Part shown: in pieces, positions 43,615-52,117 of the stretch
How the letters are laid out: the number at the start of each line of letters is the position of its first letter
How positions within the stretch are numbered: the first letter of the stretch is position 1
Assembly (NCBI RefSeq): GCF_039523235.1
Contig: NZ_BAAAEX010000003.1
DNA: 64,000 bases
DNA from: Castellaniella ginsengisoli
GTDB lineage: Bacteria; Pseudomonadota; Gammaproteobacteria; Burkholderiales; Burkholderiaceae_B
Reading direction: 5' to 3' (one strand)
Notes under the pieces: generated by a model
What the model saw: the letters and a program-made list of their open reading frames with translations, nothing else
What the model was told of the DNA's origin: nothing
Databases searched by the model: none
Position numbers and translations under genes: made by a program

Positions 43615-43638
43615 GGCTCGCTCCTGTGTTTAGTGATG

Positions 43639-43665
43639 CATTCACTTTATGTTTGAATGTTGCAA
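43639..43665 (-). promoter_or_regulatory. acs promoter region with inverted repeat
   Basis: CATTCA (43639-43644) and TGAATG (43654-43659) form an inverted repeat beside TTGCAA read leftward (43665-43660), a plausible -35, about 25-50 bases before the acs ATG. No consensus -10 is clear. Confidence 0.35.
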
Positions 43666-43716
43666 CCGTACCGCACGATGCTTACTCGATACTGACAAAT
43701 GCAACCCGCTCCCGGC

Positions 43717-45111
43717 TCAGGCGCCGGATGCCCGGCCCCGCAGCGGCGCGGGCGCCGCGCCCGCATCCCGGGCGCGAAGGCCGCGTTCGAAATCCAGCCG
43801 CCTCAACAGCGCCAGGCCGGCCAGGAAGAACAGGCCGGTCGCCAGCAGGGCGGCGCGGTGTTTGCCCTCCGTGACCCAGACCAGCACCCCGTAGGACAAC
43901 GGCCCGACGACGGCCGCCAGTTGCACGGCGAACGTCCAGAGGGCAAAGAATTCGGCCGGCCGGCCGGCCGGCGCCAGCACCCCGACCATGGCCCGCCCCG
44001 CGCTCTGGCTGGTGCCCATGCACAGGCCCGCCAGGGCGGCGGCCGACCAGAACACCGCCAGCGAATGGGCCGAGACCGCCAGCAGCACCATGGCGATCCA
44101 GCCCAGCAGGGTCAGGGCCAGCGCCTTGCGGTGGCCGATGCGATCCTGCAGGTAGCCGAAGCTGAAGGCCCCGACCGCCGCGCCGATGTTCACCAGGAAC
44201 ACCAGCAGCATGGTCTGCTGCATGCCGAAACCCATGACTTCGGTGGCATAGACGGCCGACAGCGTGATCACCACTGCGATCCCCGCCTGATAGCAGGCGA
44301 TGCACATCAGCAGGCGCCGGAAATCAGGGAAATCACGGCGGGTCTCGCGCCACGCCGCCCGCAATTGGGCCAGCATCGCGACCGGCTCCCGGCCGGCGCC
44401 CGCCACGGGCTCGCGCAGCCACAAGAAGGCCGGCAACGCCGATACGGCGAACAAGGCGGCCGTCACCCCCATGATCCAGGGCACGTAATCCTGGGCGGCC
44501 AGCCCGCCGGACTCGGCCGTGGCCGCCACCCACAGCGCCAGGCCCAGGGCCAGCATGCCGCCGAAATAGCCGAAGCTCCAGCCCCAGCCGGACACCCGCC
44601 CCATGGACTCGGGCCGCGCCAGCCCCGGCAGAAACGAAGCGACCGCCGACTCTCCGATGCAATAGCAGACATTGGACAGCGCCAGCCACAGCAGGCCCCG
44701 GACGATGTCGCCCGGCCCCACGCTGGCGAGCGCGGCCGTGGCCAGCACGCATCCGGCGGTGCTGAGAAACAGCAGCCGGCGGTGGCCGGCGCGGGCATCC
44801 GCCCGTGCACCCAGGCCCGGCATCCACAGCATCACCATCAGATAAGATGAAGACAGCGCCGCCGTCAGCGCCAGGGTGCCCCAGCTTTTGCCAGCGGCCA
44901 CCACGCCGACGAAATAGGCGTTGAACACCGTGGTCAGCACGACCGTGGTGTAGCCGGAATTGGCGAAGTCGTACATCGCCCAGGACCAGACCTCTCGCCG
45001 CCCCACCCCCGGCCTCAGCGGCGAGGCGGCGCACCCGGCGTCCCCGGGCCCGCCCGAAGGCGCCGGCCGAGGCCCGGCCGCCGGTTCGGAAATATCCCGG
45101 GAATCGCTCAC
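43717..45111 (-). CDS. MFS transporter, UMF1 family (ATG22-like)
   Basis: This 464-residue inner-membrane protein has about twelve helices. It starts after a short Pro/Gly-rich tail with REVWSWAMYDFANSGYTTVVLTTVFNAYFVG, the UMF1/ATG22 signature (WAMYDFANS). Other typical segments are FGYFGGMLALGLAL and GTSQSAGRAMVGVLAPAGRPAEFFALW. ATG22 relatives export amino acids in yeast vacuoles; bacterial substrates are unknown. The start is GTG at 45111, whose bases overlap the prpE stop (GTGA), so it is translationally coupled to prpE. The frame extends further upstream inside prpE as shadow. Confidence 0.88.
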   Translation of the reverse strand: MSDSRDISEPAAGPRPAPSGGPGDAGCAASPLRPGVGRREVWSWAMYDFANSGYTTVVLTTVFNAYFVGVVAAGKSWGTLALTAALSSSYLMVMLWMPGLGARADARAGHRRLLFLSTAGCVLATAALASVGPGDIVRGLLWLALSNVCYCIGESAVASFLPGLARPESMGRVSGWGWSFGYFGGMLALGLALWVAATAESGGLAAQDYVPWIMGVTAALFAVSALPAFLWLREPVAGAGREPVAMLAQLRAAWRETRRDFPDFRRLLMCIACYQAGIAVVITLSAVYATEVMGFGMQQTMLLVFLVNIGAAVGAFSFGYLQDRIGHRKALALTLLGWIAMVLLAVSAHSLAVFWSAAALAGLCMGTSQSAGRAMVGVLAPAGRPAEFFALWTFAVQLAAVVGPLSYGVLVWVTEGKHRAALLATGLFFLAGLALLRRLDFERGLRARDAGAAPAPLRGRASGA

Positions 45112-46994
45112 AGTGCGGCGCGGATCTGGTCGAGCGCGCCCGGATCCTCGATCGTCGTCAGGTCGCCCGGATCGCGTCCTTCGCACAAGGCCACGATGGC
45201 CCGGCGCAGGACCTTGCCCGAACGCGTCTTGGGCAGGCTATTGACGAACAGGATGCGCGCCGGGCGGGCGACGGCGCCATTGCGCTGCTCGATGACGCGC
45301 TTGATCTCGGCTTCGAGCCGGTCGCGGGCGCCGGTCTCGTCCAGGGCCGCCGGATTGCGCAGGACGGCGAAAGCCATGGCCTCCTGGCCCTTGAGCTGAT
45401 CCGCCACCCCCACCACGGCCGATTCCGCCACGGCCGGGTGCGTATTGACGGATTCCTCGATCTCGCGCGTGCCCAGGCGATGCCCGGCGACGTTGATGAC
45501 GTCGTCCGTACGGCCCAGGATGTACCAATAGCCGTCTTTGTCCACCAGGCCCCAGTCCGAGGTGGAATAGCAGAGACGGCCGGGAAAGGACTGGAAGTAC
45601 GTGCGCACGAAACGCTCGTCGTCTCCCCAGATCGTGCTCATCGCCCCGGGCGGCAGCGGCGGCTCGACCGCCACCACACCTTTCTGGCCCGGGCCGCAGT
45701 CCTGGCCCGTGGCCTCGTCGATCACCCGCGCATCGTAGCCGTAGACCGGGAAGGACGGGCTGCCGAAACGGGTCGGGACTTCCTCGACGCCGGGCTGGGC
45801 GGACAGGATCGGCCAGCCCGTCTCGGTCTGCCAGTAATTGTCGATCACCGGTTTTCCCAGCGCCTCGGACAGCCATTGGCCCGTCAGCTCGTCGAGCGGC
45901 TCGCCCGCCAGGTAGATGCGGTCGAGGCTGGACAGATCGTGGCGGCTGAGCAGCGCAGGATCATGCTTTTTCAGGACGCGGATCGCCGTCGGCGCGGAAA
46001 ACAGCGCATTGACGCGATGGTCCTCGACGATACGCCAGAGAATGGCAGCATCCGGGCGCACCGGCGTGCCCTCGTACATGACGGTGGCCTGGCCATTGAG
46101 CAGCGGCCCGTAGACCACGTATGAATGGCCCACCACCCAGCCCACGTCGCTGCTGGAAAAATAGACGTCGCCCGGCTTGCCGCCGTAGATGTATTCCATG
46201 GATGCGCACAGCGCCACCGCATAGCCGCCGACGTCGCGCTGGACGCCTTTGGGATTCCCGGTGGTGCCCGACGTATAGAGGATATAGCTGGGCTCGTTGG
46301 ATTCGAGCCAGACGACCGGCACCTGGGCATCCAGGTGGCGCGCCCGCAGCGATGCGTATTCCAGGTCCCGGCCTGCGGTCAGTTCCATGGGCGCCAGGCC
46401 CCGGTTCACCAGCACGACGCGCTCGGGGGCGTGGGACGACTGGGCGATCGCCTGGTCGAGCAGCGGCTTGTAGGCAATGGGCCGCCCGCCGCGCGAACCG
46501 GCATCGGTGGACACGATCACGCGCGGCCTGGCGTCGTCGATGCGCTGGGCCAGGTTGTGCGCGGCAAAGCCGCCGAAGACGACCGAGTGGATGGCCCCGA
46601 GCCGGGCACAGGCCAGCATGAAGAAAGCCGCCTGGGGGATCATGGGCAGATAGATCAGCACGCGATCGCCCTGGACGACCCCGAGTTCCCGCAGCGTGGC
46701 CGCGGCGGCATTGACCTCGCGCGCAAGATCCGCGCGGGTATAGACGATTTCCTGGTCGACCTCCGTGGAAACCCAGATCAAGGCGGGCTGGTCTCCCTGG
46801 GTGTCGAGCCAGCGATCCACGGCGTTGTAGCACAGGTTGGTGCGCCCGCCGACGAACCAGCGCGCGAACGGCGGGCGTGAATAATCCAGGACCTGGGTGA
46901 AGGGGGTTTCCCAGTGGATGCGCTGGGCCTCGTGCGCCCAGAAGGCCTCCCGGTTCTGGATCGACTGGCGATGGAACTCGCGGACTTTCTGCAT
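45108..46994 (-). CDS. prpE: Propionate--CoA ligase (PrpE-type acetyl-CoA synthetase)
   Basis: This 628-residue AMP-forming acyl-CoA ligase has YTSGTTGNPKGVQRDVGGYAVALCASMEYIYG, where the RDVGGY stretch after the P-loop is typical of PrpE rather than Acs. It continues SSDVGWVVGHSYVVYGPL, DNYWQTETGWPI, LGRTDDVINVAGHRLGTREIEE and KTRSGKVLRRAIVAL. It activates propionate to propionyl-CoA. The prpBCD genes are not present here. It is coupled to the downstream MFS gene by a 4-base overlap, suggesting the transporter handles a related acid or amino acid. Start ATG at 46994 with GGAGA upstream. Confidence 0.92.
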   Translation of the reverse strand: MQKVREFHRQSIQNREAFWAHEAQRIHWETPFTQVLDYSRPPFARWFVGGRTNLCYNAVDRWLDTQGDQPALIWVSTEVDQEIVYTRADLAREVNAAAATLRELGVVQGDRVLIYLPMIPQAAFFMLACARLGAIHSVVFGGFAAHNLAQRIDDARPRVIVSTDAGSRGGRPIAYKPLLDQAIAQSSHAPERVVLVNRGLAPMELTAGRDLEYASLRARHLDAQVPVVWLESNEPSYILYTSGTTGNPKGVQRDVGGYAVALCASMEYIYGGKPGDVYFSSSDVGWVVGHSYVVYGPLLNGQATVMYEGTPVRPDAAILWRIVEDHRVNALFSAPTAIRVLKKHDPALLSRHDLSSLDRIYLAGEPLDELTGQWLSEALGKPVIDNYWQTETGWPILSAQPGVEEVPTRFGSPSFPVYGYDARVIDEATGQDCGPGQKGVVAVEPPLPPGAMSTIWGDDERFVRTYFQSFPGRLCYSTSDWGLVDKDGYWYILGRTDDVINVAGHRLGTREIEESVNTHPAVAESAVVGVADQLKGQEAMAFAVLRNPAALDETGARDRLEAEIKRVIEQRNGAVARPARILFVNSLPKTRSGKVLRRAIVALCEGRDPGDLTTIEDPGALDQIRAAL

Positions 46995-47297
46995 GGATCG
47001 TCTCCGGTGCCACCCTGCGGCCCGTATGGGCTGCGGGTGTTTCTATAGGAAATGAATGGGTGACATGCTACACCCAGGCTCCGAACTTACAATGTCATCC
47101 TGACACCAGACTGACGCCGGCGCTTTACGCCGCCGGCCTGATCCACTACACTTTGCCAGTTGTCCGCAGGGCGGGCAACCTACCAGATCAACCCGGCGTC
47201 CGGCATCCGGCCAGTCAGCGATCCGCGTCGCGGTCTTTCGACCGCCCGCGGCCACGCAAGACGGCTGCGGACGACGACATCCGCCAGCCATCCGCCC
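46995..47297. other. Divergent gap between prpE and the NlpC/P60 gene
   Basis: 303 bases. Near prpE there are spaced TGACAT (47071-47076) and ATGTCA (47092-47097) arms and TGTCA-TCC-TGACA (47093-47105), possible operator half-sites. A GCCGGCG/CGCCGGC hairpin follows at about 47115-47137. The frame of the downstream lipoprotein is open through part of this gap but reads as Arg/Pro-rich non-family sequence. No further gene is seen. Confidence 0.4.
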
Positions 47298-47966
47298 ATG
47301 CCACCGCCCCATCGACCGCCAGATCAGCCGCACCCGTCCCGCCCGTTGGCTGGCCGATCCCTGAAGCTGCTGCTGTGCATGAGCCTCGCGATCCTTGCGG
47401 GTTGCGCCAACCAGCCCCGCAAGACGGCCGACGCCGACCTCTCCTCCAATCACCTGCTGCGCAACAGCTACCTGCTCAGCACCCAATCCGACCCCCTGGG
47501 CGCCTGGCTGGACAACAAACGCAGCCTGGCCATCGATTACGCCGACTCCGAAACCTTCGGCGCCAGCCCGGCGCCCAAGAGCATGGTGTCCACCGCCATG
47601 AAATTCCTGGGGGTCAAGTACCGCTACGGGGGCGACTCGCCGGGCGAAGGCTTCGACTGCAGCGGCCTGGTCGCCTACGCGGCCGAAAAATCCCTGGGCC
47701 TCAAGCTGCCCCGCCAGGCGCGCGAACAGGCCCGGCAAGGCATTTCCGTGAACCGCGATGAACTGCGGCGCGGCGACCTGGTGTTCTTCAACACCCTGGG
47801 CCACCGGTTCTCGCACGTCGGCATCTACCTCGGCGATCACAAGTTCCTGCATGCGCCGCGCACCGGCGCCTCCATCCGCGTCGAAAGCATGGACGTCGCC
47901 TACTGGCGCAAGCGCTACAACGGCGCGCGCCGTCTCCAGGTTCCGCCCGAAACCGCCCGGCGCTGA
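47298..47966 (+). CDS. NlpC/P60 family lipoprotein, C40 peptidase
   Basis: This 222-residue lipoprotein has a basic Pro-rich leader, a hydrophobic core KLLLCMSLAILAGC and lipobox Cys36. The C-terminal NlpC/P60 domain begins MVSTAMKFLGVKYRYGGDSPGEGFDCSGLVAY, with the catalytic Cys121, the catalytic His173 in FSHVGIYLG and a third polar residue in the KFLHAPRTG stretch (His185 region). Such enzymes cleave peptide stems of peptidoglycan (gamma-D-glutamyl-diaminopimelate bonds). ATG at 47298 gives a normal signal peptide; a longer start at 47160 would add 46 unlikely residues. It converges on the DUF2325 gene. Confidence 0.9.
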   Translation: MPPPHRPPDQPHPSRPLAGRSLKLLLCMSLAILAGCANQPRKTADADLSSNHLLRNSYLLSTQSDPLGAWLDNKRSLAIDYADSETFGASPAPKSMVSTAMKFLGVKYRYGGDSPGEGFDCSGLVAYAAEKSLGLKLPRQAREQARQGISVNRDELRRGDLVFFNTLGHRFSHVGIYLGDHKFLHAPRTGASIRVESMDVAYWRKRYNGARRLQVPPETARR

Positions 47967-47982
47967 CCGCCTCTTTCCCGCA

Positions 47983-48387
47983 TCAGCCCTGAAGCGCCAG
48001 CCCCCCCTGCGCGCCGCGCCTCTTGTACGACGGCGCGCGCGTGGCCGACCGCGCCGCATCGTCTTCGCGCAACGGGCACGCTTTACAGTACCCGCACTGA
48101 TCCAGCGCCTGCTGCATGCTGCACACCGACCGGCGGCACACCAGCACGCGCACGCCGGCGCGTTGCGCCGCCAGGCGGAACGTCTTCATCACGTTATGCC
48201 CCAGGAAATCCGTCAACAGGATGACCAGATCCGTGCCCGAAGGCAGGGAAGGCGCTTTCTTCTGATGGGCCGGGTCGCGGCCGCTGATGTGGTGACGGAT
48301 GGCGATATTGTGATCGCGCAGCAGGTCGGGGATATTGCCCAACCGATCCGCGCCGACGATCAAAGCACTGACTTGGGATTGCGCCAT
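47983..48387 (-). CDS. DUF2325 domain protein with Cys-rich C-terminus, Fur-controlled
   Basis: This 134-residue soluble protein has the DUF2325 pattern SALIVGADRLGNIPDLLRDHNI and TDLVILLTDFLGHNVMKTFR. After this comes CRRSVCSMQQALDQCGYCKACPL with five cysteines (about residues 84-106), which could bind a metal or an Fe-S cluster, then a basic tail. The family function is unknown. ATG at 48387 has AGGAG upstream; the longer frame to 48435 lacks one. About 60 bases upstream is a near-consensus Fur box over a TATCAT -10, so expression should rise under iron limitation. Confidence 0.85.
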   Translation of the reverse strand: MAQSQVSALIVGADRLGNIPDLLRDHNIAIRHHISGRDPAHQKKAPSLPSGTDLVILLTDFLGHNVMKTFRLAAQRAGVRVLVCRRSVCSMQQALDQCGYCKACPLREDDAARSATRAPSYKRRGAQGGLALQG

Positions 48388-48445
48388 GGGAGTTCTCCTG
48401 GGATGGCCGGTGCGGCATGACCGGCTCGTCATCATGGTTTTGATA

Positions 48446-48478
48446 GTTAATGATAATCATTCCCATTAACAAACGCAA
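48446..48478 (-). promoter_or_regulatory. Fur box over the DUF2325 promoter
   Basis: 48446-48464 matches the 19-base Fur consensus (GATAATGATAATCATTATC) at 16 of 19 positions. Read leftward, TTGCGT (48478-48473), a 17-base spacer and TATCAT (48455-48450) form a promoter whose -10 lies inside the box. This is the layout of an iron-repressed promoter. Confidence 0.82.
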
Positions 48479-48639
48479 TTAGATTGGATGTAACAAATTC
48501 CTCCGACGCCTCAGGATTTACCCTGAGCGCGCGCATCCGCTCCGCAGCGATTCAGCTTGCCGTCAAGGTGCGTTCAGAAAATTGTTACCCCTTGCGGCGC
48601 ACACTTTCCGGCAAGCCATCTTCCAACCGGAGACACATC

Positions 48640-49548
48640 ATGCACACACTATGGCGCGACGGCCTGCCCTGCGCAGCCCTGGCCGATTCCGCCGTCTCGG
48701 AAAAATACCGGATCCCGATGGTGCAAGGCGGCGGCGCCTCGGACCAGATTTTCTCGCGCGGCTTCAAGTACGTCTTCGGCACCCTGGCGCCCGCCAGCAA
48801 TTACTTCGGCAGCACCATCGCCATGCTCAAGCAACTCAAGCCGATGCCCGCCCAGGTCGCCCTGCTCTACGCGGACGACGCGTTCGACGTCTCCGTGGCC
48901 AAGGGCACCCGCCCCCTGCTGGAGCAGGCCGGCTTGAAGATCGCCCTCGACGAGCGCTACAGCAGCAATGCCAGCGACTTCAACACCCTGCTGTCGCAGA
49001 TCAAGGCCAAGCAGGTCGACGCCGTGCTGGTGGCGGGGCACGAGACCGAGATCCTGAACTTCCTGCGCCAGGCCAAAAGTCTGGACGTCTCGCCCAAGCT
49101 CTACTCCTTCACCGTGGGCGTGCCCAGCGAAGACTTCCGCAAGGCCCTGGGCGCGGACGCCGAATATGCCTTCGGCATGACCGCGTGGCTGCCCAGCGAG
49201 GACCTGAAGGACGACTGGTTCGGCGATGCGGCCCAGTTCGCCAAGGCCTGGGGCGCCCGGTACCGCTATGAGCCGGACTACCACGCCGCCTCGGGCGCGG
49301 CCGATGTCGAAGCCATCGTGAAGGCCATCGAGAAGGCCGGCACGCTCGATCCCAAGGCGGTGCGCGACGCCCTCGCCGCCAGCGACTTCCAGAGCCTCTA
49401 CGGGCACATCGCCTTCGCCGGCAACGGCCAGATCGATCTCGACCAGACGGTGATCCAGGTGCAGGGCGGCAAACCGGTGGCCGTGTTCGACGGCCGCACA
49501 TTCCTGCGCGACGCGAAATACCCGATGCCCGACTGGTCCCAGCGCTGA
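48640..49548 (+). pseudogene. Truncated branched-chain amino acid type ABC substrate-binding protein (N-terminal part missing)
   Basis: From about residue 14 the 302-residue frame is a normal periplasmic binding protein type 1 (ADSAVSEKYRIPMVQGGGASDQIFSRGFKYVFGTLAPASNYF), with a complete C-terminal half including YADDAFDVSVAKGTR, GHETEILNFLRQAKS and YEPDYHAASGAADVEA. Family members have a signal peptide and about 100 more residues before this point. Here only a dozen unrelated residues (MHTLWRDGLPCA) precede it, with no signal peptide, so the product could not reach the periplasm. A GGAGA ribosome site and ATG at 48640 are intact, so the loss looks like an internal deletion near the 5' end. 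Downstream livHMGF are intact and closely spaced. Confidence 0.8.
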
Positions 49549-49578
49549 CCCTTCTTCCACGATTCAGGGGAGCCCGCT

Positions 49579-50442
49579 TTGGATCTTCTGCTGCAAGTCC
49601 TCGCCAACGGCATCCTGCAGGGCGGGCTGTACGCCATCATGGCGCTCGGCCTGGCTCTGGTCTGGGGCGTGCTCAACATCGTCAACCTGGCGCACGGCGC
49701 CTTCATCATGCTGGGCGCCTACATTTCCTGGTACAGCTTCGCCTGGCTGGGCCTGGATCCCTTTCTCGGCCTGCCGGTCACGGCGATCCTGATGTTCGGC
49801 CTGGGCTACGCCGTCCAGCGCGGCATCCTGAACCTGGTCGCCCGGGCGCCCATGTTCAACACGCTGCTGATCACCTTCGGCCTGGAAGTCGTCCTGACCT
49901 ATCTGGCGCAACTGGTGTTCTCGGCCGACTTCCGCACCATCAACCCGTCCTATTCGGGACGGAACATCGATGTCCTGGGCCTGACCATCCCGGTGGTCCG
50001 CCTGGCGGCCTGCGCCCTGGCCATCGTGCTGACGCTGGCCATGTGGCGTTTCCTGCTGCACACGCGGCTGGGGCGGGCGATCCGCGCAACCGCGCAGAAC
50101 CTGCCGGCGGCGCGCCTGCACGGCGTCGAGCCGCGCCACCTGTACGCCGTCACCTTCGGCCTGGGCCTGGCCCTGGCCGGCGCCGCCGGCGGCCTGTACG
50201 GCACCGTGTCGCAGATCAACCCCTACATCGGCGCCACGCTTACAGCCAAATCCTTCGCCATCGCCATCATCGGCGGCCTGGACACGCCCCTGGGCGTCAT
50301 CGCCGGCGGCCTGGTCCTGGGCCTGATCGAAGCCCTGGCCGCCCTGTATGCCGGACCGACCTTCACCGACGTGGCCAGCTTCGGCGTCCTGGTGCTGGTG
50401 CTCATCGTGCGCCCCAGCGGCCTGCTCGGGAGAACCGCATGA
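49579..50442 (+). CDS. livH: Branched-chain amino acid-type ABC transporter permease LivH
   Basis: This 287-residue permease has eight or so hydrophobic helices. It shows the LivH pattern LLLQVLANGILQGGLYAIMALGLALVWGVLNIVNLAHGAFIMLGAY and the C-terminal loop NPYIGATLTAKSFAIAIIGGLDTPLGVIAGGLVLGLIE. It forms the membrane channel with LivM. The start is TTG at 49579 with AGGGGAG upstream. ATGA overlap with livM. Part of the cluster behind the truncated binding-protein gene. Confidence 0.94.
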   Translation: MDLLLQVLANGILQGGLYAIMALGLALVWGVLNIVNLAHGAFIMLGAYISWYSFAWLGLDPFLGLPVTAILMFGLGYAVQRGILNLVARAPMFNTLLITFGLEVVLTYLAQLVFSADFRTINPSYSGRNIDVLGLTIPVVRLAACALAIVLTLAMWRFLLHTRLGRAIRATAQNLPAARLHGVEPRHLYAVTFGLGLALAGAAGGLYGTVSQINPYIGATLTAKSFAIAIIGGLDTPLGVIAGGLVLGLIEALAALYAGPTFTDVASFGVLVLVLIVRPSGLLGRTA

Positions 50443-51386
50443 CAGCCCTTCGCATCCCGCTGGGCCTGGCCGTGCTGGCGGCGCTCGCGCTGCTGCCGCT
50501 GTATGGCTCGGACACGTTCATCCAATTCGGCATCAGCACGCTGCTCCTGGCCGTGCTGGCCCAGGGATGGAACATCATCGGCGGCTATGCCGGCTACCCG
50601 TCCTTCGGCAATTCCGCGTTCTACGGCCTGGGCGCCTATGGCGTTGCCATCGCCATGGTGCAATGGCAACTGCCCTTCTCCGCCGGCCTGGTCTTCGGCG
50701 TCATCCTGGCCGTCGTCTTCGCGATCTGCCTGGGCATCCCCGTGCTGCGCCTGAAGGGCCATTACTTCGCCATCGCCACCCTGGCCCTGGCGCAGGTCAT
50801 GGCGGCCATCGTCTCCAATGTGCAACTGGCCGGGCAGAACATCGGCCTGGTGCTGCCGCCGCTGAACAACGACCCGCTGTTCTACGAACTGTCCCTGGGC
50901 CTGCTGCTGGCGGCGACCCTGACGGTCTGGTGGCTGACCCGCAGCCGCTTCGGCTTCGGCCTGATCGCGATCCGCGAGAACGAGGAAGGCGCCGTCGTGA
51001 TGGGCGTGAACACGACGCGCTACAAGGTCCTCGCCTTCGCCCTGGCGGGCGTGTTCAGCGCCCTGGCCGGCGGCATCCATGCCTACTGGATCACCTTCCT
51101 CGACCCGGCAAGCGCCTTCGACATCACCTTGAACGTGAAGATGATCATCATGGCGGTCTTCGGCGGCCCGGGCACGATCCTCGGCCCCATCGTCGGCTCG
51201 CTGATTCTCTCGGCCATCTCCGAAGTCCTCTCCAGCGAAGTCTCCAGCATCGCCGGCCTGTTCTTCGGCGCCGTCATCGTGATCGCCGTGGTGCTGATGC
51301 CGCGCGGCCTGGCCGACGTGGCGCGGCGCTACCGCCGCACGGGCTGGCGCTACTTCATCGAAAACATCAGGATGCACCGGCTATGA
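50439..51386 (+). CDS. livM: Branched-chain amino acid-type ABC transporter permease LivM
   Basis: This 315-residue permease shows LAQGWNIIGGYAGYPSFGNSAFYGLGAYGVA, RLKGHYFAIATLALAQVM, RSRFGFGLIAIRENEEGAVVMGVNTTRYKVLAFALAGVFSALAGGIHA and GGPGTILGPIVGSLILSAISEVL, all LivM landmarks. ATG at 50439 overlaps the livH stop. The frame upstream of that is shadow of livH. Couples by ATGA to livG as well. It pairs with LivH to form the translocation pore. Confidence 0.95.
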   Translation: MTALRIPLGLAVLAALALLPLYGSDTFIQFGISTLLLAVLAQGWNIIGGYAGYPSFGNSAFYGLGAYGVAIAMVQWQLPFSAGLVFGVILAVVFAICLGIPVLRLKGHYFAIATLALAQVMAAIVSNVQLAGQNIGLVLPPLNNDPLFYELSLGLLLAATLTVWWLTRSRFGFGLIAIRENEEGAVVMGVNTTRYKVLAFALAGVFSALAGGIHAYWITFLDPASAFDITLNVKMIIMAVFGGPGTILGPIVGSLILSAISEVLSSEVSSIAGLFFGAVIVIAVVLMPRGLADVARRYRRTGWRYFIENIRMHRL

Positions 51387-52117
51387 ACCCCCTTCTCGAG
51401 GCCCGCGGCTTGACGCGCCGCTTCGCCGGACTGGTGGCCGTGCACGATGTCAGCTTCGCGCTGGCGCCCGGCGAGATTCTGGGCTTTATCGGCCCCAACG
51501 GCGCAGGCAAGACCACCCTGATCAGCCTGCTCAGCGGCACCCTGGATCCCTCCGAGGGCGAAGTCTGGTTCGACGGCCGGCGCATCGACCGCCTGGCCGC
51601 CTTCCGCCGGGCGCGCCTGGGCATCGGGCGCACCTTCCAGATCATGCAACCCTTCCCGGGCCTGTCCGTGCTGGACAACGTGGCGGTCGGCGCCCTGTTC
51701 GGCCGCGGCCAGGGGCAGTCCAGGCTGGCCCTGGCGCGCGAAAGCGCCCGCGAATGCCTGGACTTCGTCGGGCTGGGCAAATACGCCGGCCAACGCGCCG
51801 AGGACCTGGGCGGCCCCGACCGCAAGCGCCTCGAACTCGCCAAGGCCCTGGCCATGCAGCCGCGCGTGCTGCTGTGCGACGAGGTCATGGCCGGCCTGAA
51901 CCTGGTGGAGATCGAAGAGGTCATCGAAATCATCCGCAAAGTGCGCGACACCGGCATCAGCATCATCGTCATCGAACACGTCATCAAGGCGATCCGCACC
52001 CTCTCGGATCGCATCATGGTGCTGCACCACGGCGAGAAGATCGCCGACGGCGCCCCCGACAGCGTGCTCACCGACAGCCGCGTCGTCGAGGCCTACCTCG
52101 GGAAGACACGCTCATGA
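51383..52117 (+). CDS. livG: Branched-chain amino acid-type ABC transporter ATP-binding protein LivG
   Basis: This 244-residue ATPase has Walker A GPNGAGKTT (about residues 38-46), Q-loop TFQIMQPFPGLSVLDNV, Walker B VLLCDEVMAGLN and the switch His in VIEHVIKAI. The signature loop is LGGPDRKRLELAKAL in place of the canonical LSGGQ; deviations here occur in LivG, yet this one lacks the usual SGGQ core. ATG at 51383 overlaps the livM stop; the end overlaps livF by ATGA. The family normally energises uptake of hydrophobic amino acids or related acids. Confidence 0.94.
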   Translation: MNPLLEARGLTRRFAGLVAVHDVSFALAPGEILGFIGPNGAGKTTLISLLSGTLDPSEGEVWFDGRRIDRLAAFRRARLGIGRTFQIMQPFPGLSVLDNVAVGALFGRGQGQSRLALARESARECLDFVGLGKYAGQRAEDLGGPDRKRLELAKALAMQPRVLLCDEVMAGLNLVEIEEVIEIIRKVRDTGISIIVIEHVIKAIRTLSDRIMVLHHGEKIADGAPDSVLTDSRVVEAYLGKTRS

